Assembly (NCBI RefSeq): GCF_020686965.1
Contig: NZ_JAJEPS010000001.1
Coordinates: 248,001 to 312,000, forward strand
DNA length: 64,000 nt
Reading direction: 5' to 3'
Source: Hominiventricola filiformis
GTDB lineage: Bacteria; Bacillota; Clostridia; Lachnospirales; Lachnospiraceae
The translations under genes and the position numbers were made by a program. Shown here piece by piece: positions 1 to 7,655 of the stretch. Position 1 is the stretch's first letter. Each line of letters opens with the position of its first letter. The notes beneath the pieces are model-generated. The model was not told where the DNA came from, searched no databases, and saw only the letters and a list, made by a program, of their open reading frames with translations.

Positions 1-351
1 CGTCCGGTTTACTTTAAAGATGGAGTTCCAAGTCAGTGTAGCTGTACCGTTGATAAGTCAGTTCCAAGCAATGCGGTTTTTACAGATCGCACCGCATCAA
101 TTATCACCAAAAAGTTTTATAAAGGTAAGGTTACTATTGGAGATCACGGAACAACAGATATACCTTTAGCAACACCTTCGGGATATACTTATGCGGGAAT
201 TCTTGATGCATGGCCTATAGGAACGGTGGCATCTCTGTACCTTGACCGAGACGGAAGTACCTCCTCCAAGGCAAAAGTATGGAGTCCAAATAGTGGAAGC
301 GTAACTTTTTCAAACATTGGAGTAGAGGTTCAGTATTACAAAAATTCGTAA
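1..351 (+). CDS. Phage tail fibre, C-terminal part (partial, enters from left edge)
   Basis: An open frame runs from base 1 to a TAA at 349-351 (116 residues visible); its start lies outside the window. It begins with the segment KPVYF-like RPVYFKDGVP followed by KSVPSNAVFTD, a pattern common in tail fibre and side-tail proteins of Clostridia phages just before the distal domain. It probably forms the distal, receptor-facing end of a fibre. It is convergent with the leftward fibre gene whose stop is only 4 bases away, so this is the one structural gene in the left block on the + strand. It may be a complete alternative fibre gene or part of an invertible fibre locus; the window cannot tell. 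Confidence 0.7.
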   Translation, partial: RPVYFKDGVPSQCSCTVDKSVPSNAVFTDRTASIITKKFYKGKVTIGDHGTTDIPLATPSGYTYAGILDAWPIGTVASLYLDRDGSTSSKAKVWSPNSGSVTFSNIGVEVQYYKNS

Positions 352-355
352 TATT

Positions 356-1105
356 TTATAAATACAATTCGATGTATTTGTATTCGATTTTGTAAGTTCC
401 TGACGTAATACTATTTCCGTTAAGATCTTTTACAACTATGATGTATCCTTTTGCATCACTATTGTAATGTATTCTGCATTCACAGTTTGTGCTAGGTCCC
501 GAAACCACATAAGCAGATAAAAGAATTCTATCACCAGTTTGGAGTTTGGGATTAACCCAGTTAGGTGTCGATGTTGTAATTGTACCTTTCTTTATCAGTG
601 ACTTGTCCAATTTGGTATTCAGCTTCGTATTCATCTCAGATTCGGTGTAATACCGATCATCATGGTCACCACTGCTTTTATGAGTAGTAATATCCTCATT
701 TAGCTTACTGATCGCAGTATCATAGGAACTCAGATCAATCTTCGGTCCTTCCAACGGCTCAATGGTATAAAAATACCCGGTACTGGAATCAGCTGTGGTT
801 AATACTCCACTGATCCACCAGTCCGGGACATCTTTTTCAACTATGTACAGGTTATCTCCGATATTCAGAAGACCTGCATTCGCAGAATTTTTCAACCACG
901 TTTTCATGTCATCTGTGGTTGCAAATACCTTTCCCTGCTTCCTGCCATTGGCAATCGCTCTGACATCATCCAGCTGCTTCTGGAGAGTTCCCTTTGTACT
1001 CACATCAACGTCACCGGTAAGAATTTTAACCAGCGAAAATACCTTTTCCCACACACGATTCAAGCCGCTTCCTGCCAGAAATTTTTCAAGATCATTGTTT
1101 GCCAT
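356..1105 (-). CDS. Putative tail fibre protein
   Basis: 249 residues from ATG at 1105, chosen because GGAG lies 8 bases upstream (a longer reading from 1135 lacks this). The N-terminus has the pattern GLNRVWEKV, matching GLAQLWANV in the next fibre gene, which is the shared attachment-end motif of this fibre type. The middle contains a short coiled segment with HKSSGDHDDRYYTESEM, a pattern typical of fibre stalks, and the C-terminus is beta-rich and unlike the neighbour, as expected for a receptor-binding tip. It is last in the leftward tail operon in this window. Function is inferred from motif and position. Confidence 0.7.
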   Translation of the reverse strand: MANNDLEKFLAGSGLNRVWEKVFSLVKILTGDVDVSTKGTLQKQLDDVRAIANGRKQGKVFATTDDMKTWLKNSANAGLLNIGDNLYIVEKDVPDWWISGVLTTADSSTGYFYTIEPLEGPKIDLSSYDTAISKLNEDITTHKSSGDHDDRYYTESEMNTKLNTKLDKSLIKKGTITTSTPNWVNPKLQTGDRILLSAYVVSGPSTNCECRIHYNSDAKGYIIVVKDLNGNSITSGTYKIEYKYIELYL

Positions 1106-1222
1106 TTTCATATCTCCTTCCTTTTTATTGCACACAGTACTATCCGGAGCTGTCCGCTCCGGAATTTGTCATTTTATTTTGCTACGTTATTTAGTTGTAA
1201 TTACTTCATCAGCTCCTGCTGC

Positions 1223-1996
1223 TTATGCCGGCATGGTGCAGATCGCATCGATCTCATCATTGCTCAGGAACTGGATATCAGCTTTCATTACGAAATCGCT
1301 GAAATCGTAGGTTCCTGCCATAACGTCCCAGCCGTTCTCGGTGTAGACAACGTTGGAACCAGCCTTGCACTCTTTACCAGCACCTTCAACGAAAGCTTCA
1401 GTAGTGGTGAAGTCATCAGTGATGTTGTATACATCACCGGCAACCATGCCCTGAGACGGCAGGCTCGCAAATGCGATAGATCCTTTGATCTTATACACAC
1501 CTGCTACTGCTGCATCTACAGCTTTCTTGATCGCAGCATCAGCTGCTGTTTTGGTATATGCATCACCGATGCCATAACCTTCAAGAGTAGATGCCTTGTC
1601 CGCTTTCGCACCAAGAGAAGTGGTTACCTCTTCTTTGGTAAATGCGTCGGTGATACCATAGCCGGCAAGAGTGTCAGCTTTATCAGCTTTTCCGTCAAGG
1701 TCGGCCTGCATACCGTCAACTTTCTTTTTGTCAGCTGGAGACATCAGTCCAGCTTTTTCCTGAGTTGCCTCACCCGGTTTGTTTTTGATGAAGGCATCAC
1801 CTTCGGTAGCGTCCCAGTCTGCCTGCACGTTTACCTGTGCACCTTCCGCGATGCCACCCAGCTTCGTTTTCTCAGCAGTGGTGTAGTCGTTGCTGGACAG
1901 TCCTTTGCCTGCTTCCTTCGGTACAAAATATTTTTTGACGTTTGCCCATAACTGAGCTAAACCGGTTCCGTCAAGATGTTTATTGCTTAATGCCAT
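1223..1996 (-). CDS. Putative tail fibre protein with repeated stalk motif
   Basis: 257 residues, ATG at 1996 with GAGGAG upstream. The N-terminus (GLAQLWANVKKYF) is the attachment-end motif. Between about residues 100 and 150 there are two imperfect copies of a 22-residue unit, KADTLAGYGITDAFTKEE and KASTLEGYGIGDAYTKTA, a repeat widespread in phage tail fibre shafts. The C-terminal 90 residues (from VAGVYKIKGSIAF) resemble the small beta domain often found in Firmicutes fibre proteins. It lies between the gpH-like protein and the second fibre gene, consistent with a baseplate-distal fibre. Confidence 0.75.
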   Translation of the reverse strand: MALSNKHLDGTGLAQLWANVKKYFVPKEAGKGLSSNDYTTAEKTKLGGIAEGAQVNVQADWDATEGDAFIKNKPGEATQEKAGLMSPADKKKVDGMQADLDGKADKADTLAGYGITDAFTKEEVTTSLGAKADKASTLEGYGIGDAYTKTAADAAIKKAVDAAVAGVYKIKGSIAFASLPSQGMVAGDVYNITDDFTTTEAFVEGAGKECKAGSNVVYTENGWDVMAGTYDFSDFVMKADIQFLSNDEIDAICTMPA

Positions 1997-2057
1997 AATA
2001 ATTTTCTCCTCTCATATCAGTGGAGCAGACAGATCCGGATAGTACTGTGTTGTATTT

Positions 2058-2822
2058 TTACTGTATTGCTTCTGCTACTTCGTCCTTATTCATGGCTGTC
2101 GGACTGTCAGATGATTCTCCGTTCCATGGGTAAGCTATGGATTCATTCACTTCAACAGCTGTCATAGCATCCGTGCTTGCAGTTGACTCTCCGTTCCATG
2201 GGTAGGCAATTGACTCTGCGATATCTTCTGAAGACATCGAACTGTCCTCCGGAACCTCTGCCGAGAATACTTTTTTGTAGCTCTCTACAATTCCATCAAG
2301 AGAAATCAATGCTTCAAAGGCCTGCCTGAGCTGGTCGAAATCTTCCTGTAATGCGTAGATTCCCTGAGCAGATACAATCTGAACACAGGATGTATTGCAC
2401 ACTTCTGTATAGAACTCCATCAGGATTGTAGCTGCATGCAAGCCGTTGTAAGCCGGCATATAATCCCACTGTTCATTTACTGCCACAGCGACAGCATATA
2501 AGATCTCTCCTTCATCCGGATCCTGAGCATAGATTCCAATTTCTTTGACATAATACCCACGGGCCAGCTGCAGATAGTCAGTCATATTGGAAATTACAAA
2601 TTTCAGATAAACTGTATTCTCATTCACTACCAATACTTCATTGATTGGCATTTCCTGTACTTTACTTTTAAGCTCTGTCAGTCCGGCAAGTGATTCTCCG
2701 TCTGCATAGGTTCCATCTCCTGCAGCCGCTTTTGTAAATTTGATCGCGGCCTGTCCTGCCTGAGCTTTTGCTATCAGATTCAGTCCTTTTTGAGTAAGGA
2801 CTGATGCACCAAATGCGGCCAT
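2058..2822 (-). CDS. Tail-collar/fibre protein (gpH-like, DUF3751-type N-terminus)
   Basis: 254 residues. The N-terminal 150 residues (FGASVLTQKGLNLIAKA, ARGYYVKEIGIYA) match the conserved N-terminal domain of P2 gpH-type fibres that docks to the baseplate; this is family knowledge applied to visible motifs. The C-terminus carries two copies of ESIAYPWNGES spaced about 30 residues apart, probably a repeated surface module. It starts directly after the gpI gene ends (no intergenic space), as in P2-like baseplate operons. Confidence 0.8.
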   Translation of the reverse strand: MAAFGASVLTQKGLNLIAKAQAGQAAIKFTKAAAGDGTYADGESLAGLTELKSKVQEMPINEVLVVNENTVYLKFVISNMTDYLQLARGYYVKEIGIYAQDPDEGEILYAVAVAVNEQWDYMPAYNGLHAATILMEFYTEVCNTSCVQIVSAQGIYALQEDFDQLRQAFEALISLDGIVESYKKVFSAEVPEDSSMSSEDIAESIAYPWNGESTASTDAMTAVEVNESIAYPWNGESSDSPTAMNKDEVAEAIQ

Positions 2823-3467
2823 TTATATCACCTCCCGTATAATTGTTTTCGTATACGGAATGACTACTGAACCAATGTATTCTGTTCCGTTTACTTTTCG
2901 CTGTGCTTCATAACTGTTATCGATCACGATTTTGGGAACCGACACAGTGCCTGCAGCTGCATATACTTTTCCACTGACATTCCGATGGACTTCGATTGTG
3001 CGAAGCCATGACCTGGTATTTTTCACCCGCCGGATCATCACCGAAAACTTTTCCAGCATTTCCGGAGTCATTAATGTATCTATGATGACTTTGAAGTAAT
3101 AGGGCTTATCTCCATACTCCCACCATTCCTGTACCTCACCGCTGCCAAATACAATTGATACCAGCTCCTCCACTGCTGCCGGAGTTCCGGCACTCATGTA
3201 CCAGATCATGGTGTTCTTTACCAGTTTTCTTTTTGCATCCAGTGAAAGATCTGCATCATAGTACTGAGTATTCAGTTCTGCTGCCAGCAGGTCCAGAACC
3301 GGCTCTGACACAAGATCAATGGCTGCATATACACTGATATAAGAACAATGCTCCAGAAGCCTCTGTGTGGCTCTCTGCAACGCATATCCAAGTGCCTGTG
3401 TTTTCTCTTTTTCATCCAGGACTGCAGGAAGGATGTTGACTATATTGCTGTCATAGAACTTAATCAT
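2823..3467 (-). CDS. Baseplate/tail protein I (P2 gpI family)
   Basis: 214 residues, of the size usual for gpI-type proteins. The motif around LVSEPVLDLLAAELNTQYYD followed by KRKLVKNTMIWYMSAGTPAAVEELV is the conserved core of the family, which bridges baseplate protein J and the fibre. The start codon overlaps the gpJ 3' end by 8 bases, indicating translational coupling. Gene order J-I-H is conserved with P2-like contractile tails, which strengthens the call. Confidence 0.9.
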   Translation of the reverse strand: MIKFYDSNIVNILPAVLDEKEKTQALGYALQRATQRLLEHCSYISVYAAIDLVSEPVLDLLAAELNTQYYDADLSLDAKRKLVKNTMIWYMSAGTPAAVEELVSIVFGSGEVQEWWEYGDKPYYFKVIIDTLMTPEMLEKFSVMIRRVKNTRSWLRTIEVHRNVSGKVYAAAGTVSVPKIVIDNSYEAQRKVNGTEYIGSVVIPYTKTIIREVI

Positions 3468-4605
3468 CTTCTATCCCTCCGTACATGGCATTTACAGTTC
3501 CGGCCATCGCAATGGTACTGTTATTTAATACGGTGTATACCGGACTCCTGACATCAACCCTTTTAGCTCCAGCTTCCATGATCTTCTGAATCAAATAAGA
3601 CGGGTTAATATCCCGTCCTATCTTCTCGGTCTGCCATGAGTTATAAACCTCTATGGCAGTATTAACGGCAGCCTGAATGGTCCCGGCTGCCGTCTTCTGG
3701 CTGTTTGCTATATAGTAGGTGAAATCAATGTCATATTCCTTTTTCTCAGGTGCACGTATTGTTACATGATCTGTCAGCGGTCTTATTTTTCGATCATTCA
3801 GATGCTCTGAAACTTTTTGCAACAATGCCTCTTCTGGAAGTTTTCCTCCATCGCAGATCACATAGACAACGACTTCTCCCGGTGACGGTGTCTGAACAAC
3901 GACATCACTGATGGAAGTATCTGACTCTTTAGCGAAATATTCATATGCTCCATCAGGACCGGCAGTGGAATATGTATCCGGCACACTGTATATGCGATCC
4001 CGCAAGCTGTCATCATCTTCGATGTCTGCTCCTCCATATGTTGTTACAGTATTAGTTACGGTAACAACATATGGCAATGTGTTTACAACAACATTCAATT
4101 CGCCCGGTGCAAAATCATTTCCCTGAACTCCTGTCTGTGTACAGGTGGCTGATACTGTTACCTGTTTCTCACCAGCTTTAATTTCTGCATATTCATCTGT
4201 TGCAAAGAACAGATCATTGCCGTTTGTGACTCTGCATCCAGCTAGAATCGCCACAGCAAACGGGTATTCTGTCTCAATAGAAAACTGTAACACCGTAGAT
4301 GCAGCTGCTGCCTGACGTCGGCTGATTCCTCTTAATGCAGCCAAATTATCCAGATAATCACCTGATGCATATTTCAGAAAGCTCATCTTCCCGGCATAAT
4401 CCGCATACTGCATTGCCTGATAGATCTGCATTGTACAGGCATACATAATTAACCGGTACGGATCCGCCTGTCCAAGAGAGATATCTTTTCCTGTAAGTTC
4501 TTTATATTTTTCCTGATAATCAGCAATCATCTGATTCATGGTCTCTTCGACGGTAGCATCATCAATAAAGCTGATATCAGGGAAATTTTCTGTAACTATA
4601 CTCAT
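3460..4605 (-). CDS. Baseplate wedge protein J
   Basis: 381 residues. Typical gpJ features are visible: N-terminal helical part, then RGISRRQAAAASTVLQFSI and the segment TYGGADIEDDDSLRDRIYSVPDTYSTAGPDGAYEYFA, which is the signature of the baseplate J family. It forms the wedge of the contractile-tail baseplate. It overlaps the gp25-like gene by 4 bases (ATGA type) and gpI by 8 bases, so the three are one translationally coupled cluster. Confidence 0.93.
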   Translation of the reverse strand: MSIVTENFPDISFIDDATVEETMNQMIADYQEKYKELTGKDISLGQADPYRLIMYACTMQIYQAMQYADYAGKMSFLKYASGDYLDNLAALRGISRRQAAAASTVLQFSIETEYPFAVAILAGCRVTNGNDLFFATDEYAEIKAGEKQVTVSATCTQTGVQGNDFAPGELNVVVNTLPYVVTVTNTVTTYGGADIEDDDSLRDRIYSVPDTYSTAGPDGAYEYFAKESDTSISDVVVQTPSPGEVVVYVICDGGKLPEEALLQKVSEHLNDRKIRPLTDHVTIRAPEKKEYDIDFTYYIANSQKTAAGTIQAAVNTAIEVYNSWQTEKIGRDINPSYLIQKIMEAGAKRVDVRSPVYTVLNNSTIAMAGTVNAMYGGIEDD

Positions 4606-4913
4606 CCCTGCTCCTCCGATTTTCTGAAATGTATGATAGGAATAAGCAATCCTTCCATGTTTCCTTTAAAGTCGATGGATTCTACGTTTACCCGTGGTTC
4701 ATAGGTTTCCACCTTTTCCATGATTTCCAGCGACAACATGTTTTTTGCAATCTCGTATGGATACCCTACAATCTTTTCAATATCAATTCCGATATCCCGG
4801 TTAAGTGCCTGTGTTCCGGATATGATAGAGAGCAGTGTTTCCAAGCACAGCTTTATCTCCTGAAATTCATCCATCGTAAAACCGCCGGAATCCAAGTCGA
4901 TATAATATTCCAT
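4602..4913 (-). CDS. Baseplate wedge protein W (gp25/lysozyme-like family)
   Basis: 103 residues. The pattern of a conserved R-D-IG (ALNRDIGID) followed by a helix with EI (EIMEKVETYEPRVNVESIDF) is the GPW/gp25 family core. These proteins start sheath assembly at the baseplate. Placed immediately upstream of gpJ with overlapping stop and start codons. Short length and position agree with the family. Confidence 0.88.
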   Translation of the reverse strand: MEYYIDLDSGGFTMDEFQEIKLCLETLLSIISGTQALNRDIGIDIEKIVGYPYEIAKNMLSLEIMEKVETYEPRVNVESIDFKGNMEGLLIPIIHFRKSEEQG

Positions 4914-4922
4914 TGGAACCTC

Positions 4923-5321
4923 CTATACATACTCTCTCAGCGTTACACTTACCTTTGCTGATACCAGATCACCATCACGAATAATGTTATCCCATGTTTC
5001 GCTGGTGCTTGTGATTCTCCATTTCTTTTTGCCAACCTTCTGACCACCAATCACAAAGGTGAAGTACTCTCCCTTTTCAACGGCTTTATGGATCCTCTCC
5101 AGTGTCTTTCTCGGACGTACTCCGTGCATTGTCGATAAGAAGATGCTCATTGACACTTCCTGCAAATCTGCTCCAAGGAATTCTGCCTCTGCTTTGCCTC
5201 CTATCACCTGATGCTCAGCCCAGCGCCCAGTAACCTTCCTGCTCATTCCAGAAAAAGTGAGTACCTTATTGCTGCTCACTTCAAATATGATAAAACTTCC
5301 CAGATTTCCTACAAGTGCCAT
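4923..5321 (-). CDS. Tail protein U (P2 gpU family)
   Basis: 132 residues from ATG at 5321, which has AGGAGA 8 bases upstream; a longer frame reaches 5369 but would overlap gpV without a ribosome site. Conserved features are MSRKVTGRWAEHQVIGGKAEAEFLG, matching the gpU pattern (aromatic core plus FLG), and the C-terminal pattern DLVSAKVSVTLREYV. In P2 gpU sits at the tail end for assembly and completion. Here it is placed after gpV, a variation on the P2 order. Confidence 0.8.
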   Translation of the reverse strand: MALVGNLGSFIIFEVSSNKVLTFSGMSRKVTGRWAEHQVIGGKAEAEFLGADLQEVSMSIFLSTMHGVRPRKTLERIHKAVEKGEYFTFVIGGQKVGKKKWRITSTSETWDNIIRDGDLVSAKVSVTLREYV

Positions 5322-5331
5322 GTAATTTCTC

Positions 5332-5901
5332 CTATATCGTGTGCGGCAATCCCAAACGATCTTCCACACGTTCCAAACGTTTCATCAGATCTTCCACTGT
5401 AATTTCTCCGTAGGAACATTTCAAAGTAATGTCATCTGCCTCAACAGACACACTCTGTGCTTTCAGCACACACTCTGCATCAAGCGTCAACTCTGCATCG
5501 GCTGATACCAGCTTTACCGGATTGGATTCTGACTCAATAGATATTTCTGCCTTTGCAAGCAATGAAATCGAAGATTCTGCATTAAACGTAATCTGTGCTG
5601 CCTGCAACTGGTAATGCCCACCTGCGCATACCAGATAGGCTCCGTCAAAGTCCTTCCGGTACCCGGAATTGGCTTTTGGCTGACTCCCGCCACCGTAGAA
5701 CGTTCCAAATACAAATCCTTTACTGGAACCATTATCCATATGAACTGTAAGAACCCGGTCACCGATCTTCGGCATAGAGTACTCATTGTTCATGGACAGC
5801 ATCGGCAATGGCAATGAAGAACTTCTGCTGTCTTCATATGCCACTTTCACCCGACCTTCCGTTGAATTTACACTGGTAACTCTTCCAATCCTTACTGACA
5901 T
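5332..5901 (-). CDS. Baseplate spike protein V (gpV-type)
   Basis: 189 residues from ATG at 5901 (AGGAGG 7 bases upstream); the longer frame to 6111 overlaps the gpD gene and is rejected. The N-terminal OB-like part (VRIGRVTSVNSTEGRVKVAYED) and the beta-helical repeats after residue 110 (FNAESSISLLAKAEISIES) are the features of membrane-piercing tail spikes. C-terminal MKRLERVEDRLG forms a short coiled coil. It follows gpD with one base between the genes. Confidence 0.87.
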   Translation of the reverse strand: MSVRIGRVTSVNSTEGRVKVAYEDSRSSSLPLPMLSMNNEYSMPKIGDRVLTVHMDNGSSKGFVFGTFYGGGSQPKANSGYRKDFDGAYLVCAGGHYQLQAAQITFNAESSISLLAKAEISIESESNPVKLVSADAELTLDAECVLKAQSVSVEADDITLKCSYGEITVEDLMKRLERVEDRLGLPHTI

Positions 5902-5902
5902 A

Positions 5903-7444
5903 TCATCCTCCTGCCGGAATCCATAATTTTTCGCCTGGCCAGATCCAATGTCCATTACTGGAACTACTCTTTCCATGTTCTTTAGCTGTATTTTCGATGG
6001 TATCCGTATTGGCATTATAGATAACAGAATACTTTGAACCGCTGCCATAATACTTTTTAGCAAGCGCCCACAGGGTATCACCGGACACAACGATATACCA
6101 CTGTCCATCACCTCCAGAAGCTGCCACCGGGGCGGTTACTCTGATAGGTTTCTGAACTTTATGCAAAGTAAGCTGCATCGTATACCCGCTGGATCCGATG
6201 CTGTGTTTCACTTTGTCGATGAAGTATTTCCCATTGATTTCCTGCAGTCCGGTAATCGTCACACACGACGTGGCAATGATACGAGGATTGGCGCGGATGG
6301 TAAGGCTCAGTGTTTCGATCTTCCGGTTTGCTTCATTGGCCTTTGCGGCAGCCTGAAGTTCCGCATCATACTGGCTATTTGCCTGCACATTGATGCTATA
6401 CATCCGGCCTTCTTCACCCATGCTCACATTGATGCTGTCTTCAATATCCGGATTCGTATAGTTCAGATCAACACCGGTATAGGTGCCTTCGATTGTCTGG
6501 TTATACTCCCATTTGAGCATATCCGCTTCATCGATGGTCAGTGCTGATCCTTTTTCCTCATACCTCGTAAAATCGTAGATAACGATCTTATGGTTATACA
6601 CCTTCATTCCAAGACCGTACTTTGCAGCAAGCCCGTACAGGAACGCACTGTCCGTCTGTTTACTCTGTTCCAGCTCTTCAATCTGAATATCATCAGCCTC
6701 ATACACCAAAGCCACACAGGCGGCATCTGCGATCCTCGCAGCGATATCTCTGACGGTGGTTTTCTCCCACGTATTCGTTCGCGGCAAGGATTTAAAGTCA
6801 TCCATAGCCGGCACACTCACTGCTGATAACACACAGCTTAACGGCCGTCCCGAAAACGAGATATCATCCATGATGAAATTGCCGCAATTAAAAACCTCTT
6901 CTGAAGATTTTCTGTTCCAGTTTTTCAGATTGATCTTTACCCCAAAGGCTGCACCCCTCTGAGGTTTGTATTTCCCAATCCAGTGTTTATCAATATCATG
7001 CATCGATACTGACACACTGTCTGATTCTCCATTAGATACATCCGTATATGATAATGACTCCGCTGTCTTGGCAATGATTGATCCAAGCTTCGGATTCGGG
7101 GTACCAATAATCTGCACACCTGACTGGTTACCGCCTGAGCCTGCTACAGGAATTACGAGCTGCTCTCCCGGCCAGATCCAGTGTCCATGGTCTGAAGAAC
7201 CTTTCCCATGGCTTTTCGCTGTGGATTCAATGATCTCTTTGTTGGCATCGTATATAATCGTATACTTTGCTCCGGAACCATAATACTTTTTAGCAAGCGC
7301 CCACAGCGTGTCTCCTGATCTGACCGTATAGCTACCGGCGCCTGATGAGCTGATTCCGCTCCCGGAACTTGCTCCGCCCCCAAGCTGCCTTTTAATCGTT
7401 CCATCATAATCAACTGTCAAACTTACCTGTCTTGGAATTGCCAT
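5903..7444 (-). CDS. Tail hub protein D (late control gpD-like) with LysM modules at both ends
   Basis: 513 residues from ATG at 7444, which overlaps the previous stop as TAATG and has GGAG upstream. The central ~300 residues carry hub features (NCGNFIMDDISFSGRPLSC, ARIADAACVALVYEADDIQIEELEQS). Unusually there are two nearly identical LysM-like modules: one after residue ~35 (YTVRSGDTLWALAKKYYG) and one at the C-terminus (VVSGDTLWALAKKYYG), each ending in HWIWPGE. LysM modules bind peptidoglycan, so the hub may contact the cell wall during injection. The adjacent gpX is also LysM-like. Confidence 0.88.
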   Translation of the reverse strand: MAIPRQVSLTVDYDGTIKRQLGGGASSGSGISSSGAGSYTVRSGDTLWALAKKYYGSGAKYTIIYDANKEIIESTAKSHGKGSSDHGHWIWPGEQLVIPVAGSGGNQSGVQIIGTPNPKLGSIIAKTAESLSYTDVSNGESDSVSVSMHDIDKHWIGKYKPQRGAAFGVKINLKNWNRKSSEEVFNCGNFIMDDISFSGRPLSCVLSAVSVPAMDDFKSLPRTNTWEKTTVRDIAARIADAACVALVYEADDIQIEELEQSKQTDSAFLYGLAAKYGLGMKVYNHKIVIYDFTRYEEKGSALTIDEADMLKWEYNQTIEGTYTGVDLNYTNPDIEDSINVSMGEEGRMYSINVQANSQYDAELQAAAKANEANRKIETLSLTIRANPRIIATSCVTITGLQEINGKYFIDKVKHSIGSSGYTMQLTLHKVQKPIRVTAPVAASGGDGQWYIVVSGDTLWALAKKYYGSGSKYSVIYNANTDTIENTAKEHGKSSSSNGHWIWPGEKLWIPAGG

Positions 7445-7647
7445 TATCGTCTCCAATCCGGAAGAAAATCATCATCGTTATCCGGCTTATCCTGTATTTC
7501 CAGCAGCAAACCTTCGGGAAATATAAAATAGTCCAGATATTTCTGATTGTTTCCCATTAAAAAAGAGGTGTACAGTTCGTCGCCGTATACCTCTTTTGCT
7601 ACGATATCCCAGGTATCCCCGGATTTCGTTTTATATACCTTTGCCAT
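7444..7647 (-). CDS. Tail protein X (gpX family, LysM-like)
   Basis: 67 residues, the normal size for gpX. The SGDTWDIVAKEVYGD segment followed by FPEGLLLEI is the LysM-type fold of this family, which bridges the hub and tail tube. It sits between tape measure and gpD, and its stop overlaps the gpD start codon. Confidence 0.88.
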   Translation of the reverse strand: MAKVYKTKSGDTWDIVAKEVYGDELYTSFLMGNNQKYLDYFIFPEGLLLEIQDKPDNDDDFLPDWRR

Positions 7648-7655
7648 GGTTCCTC

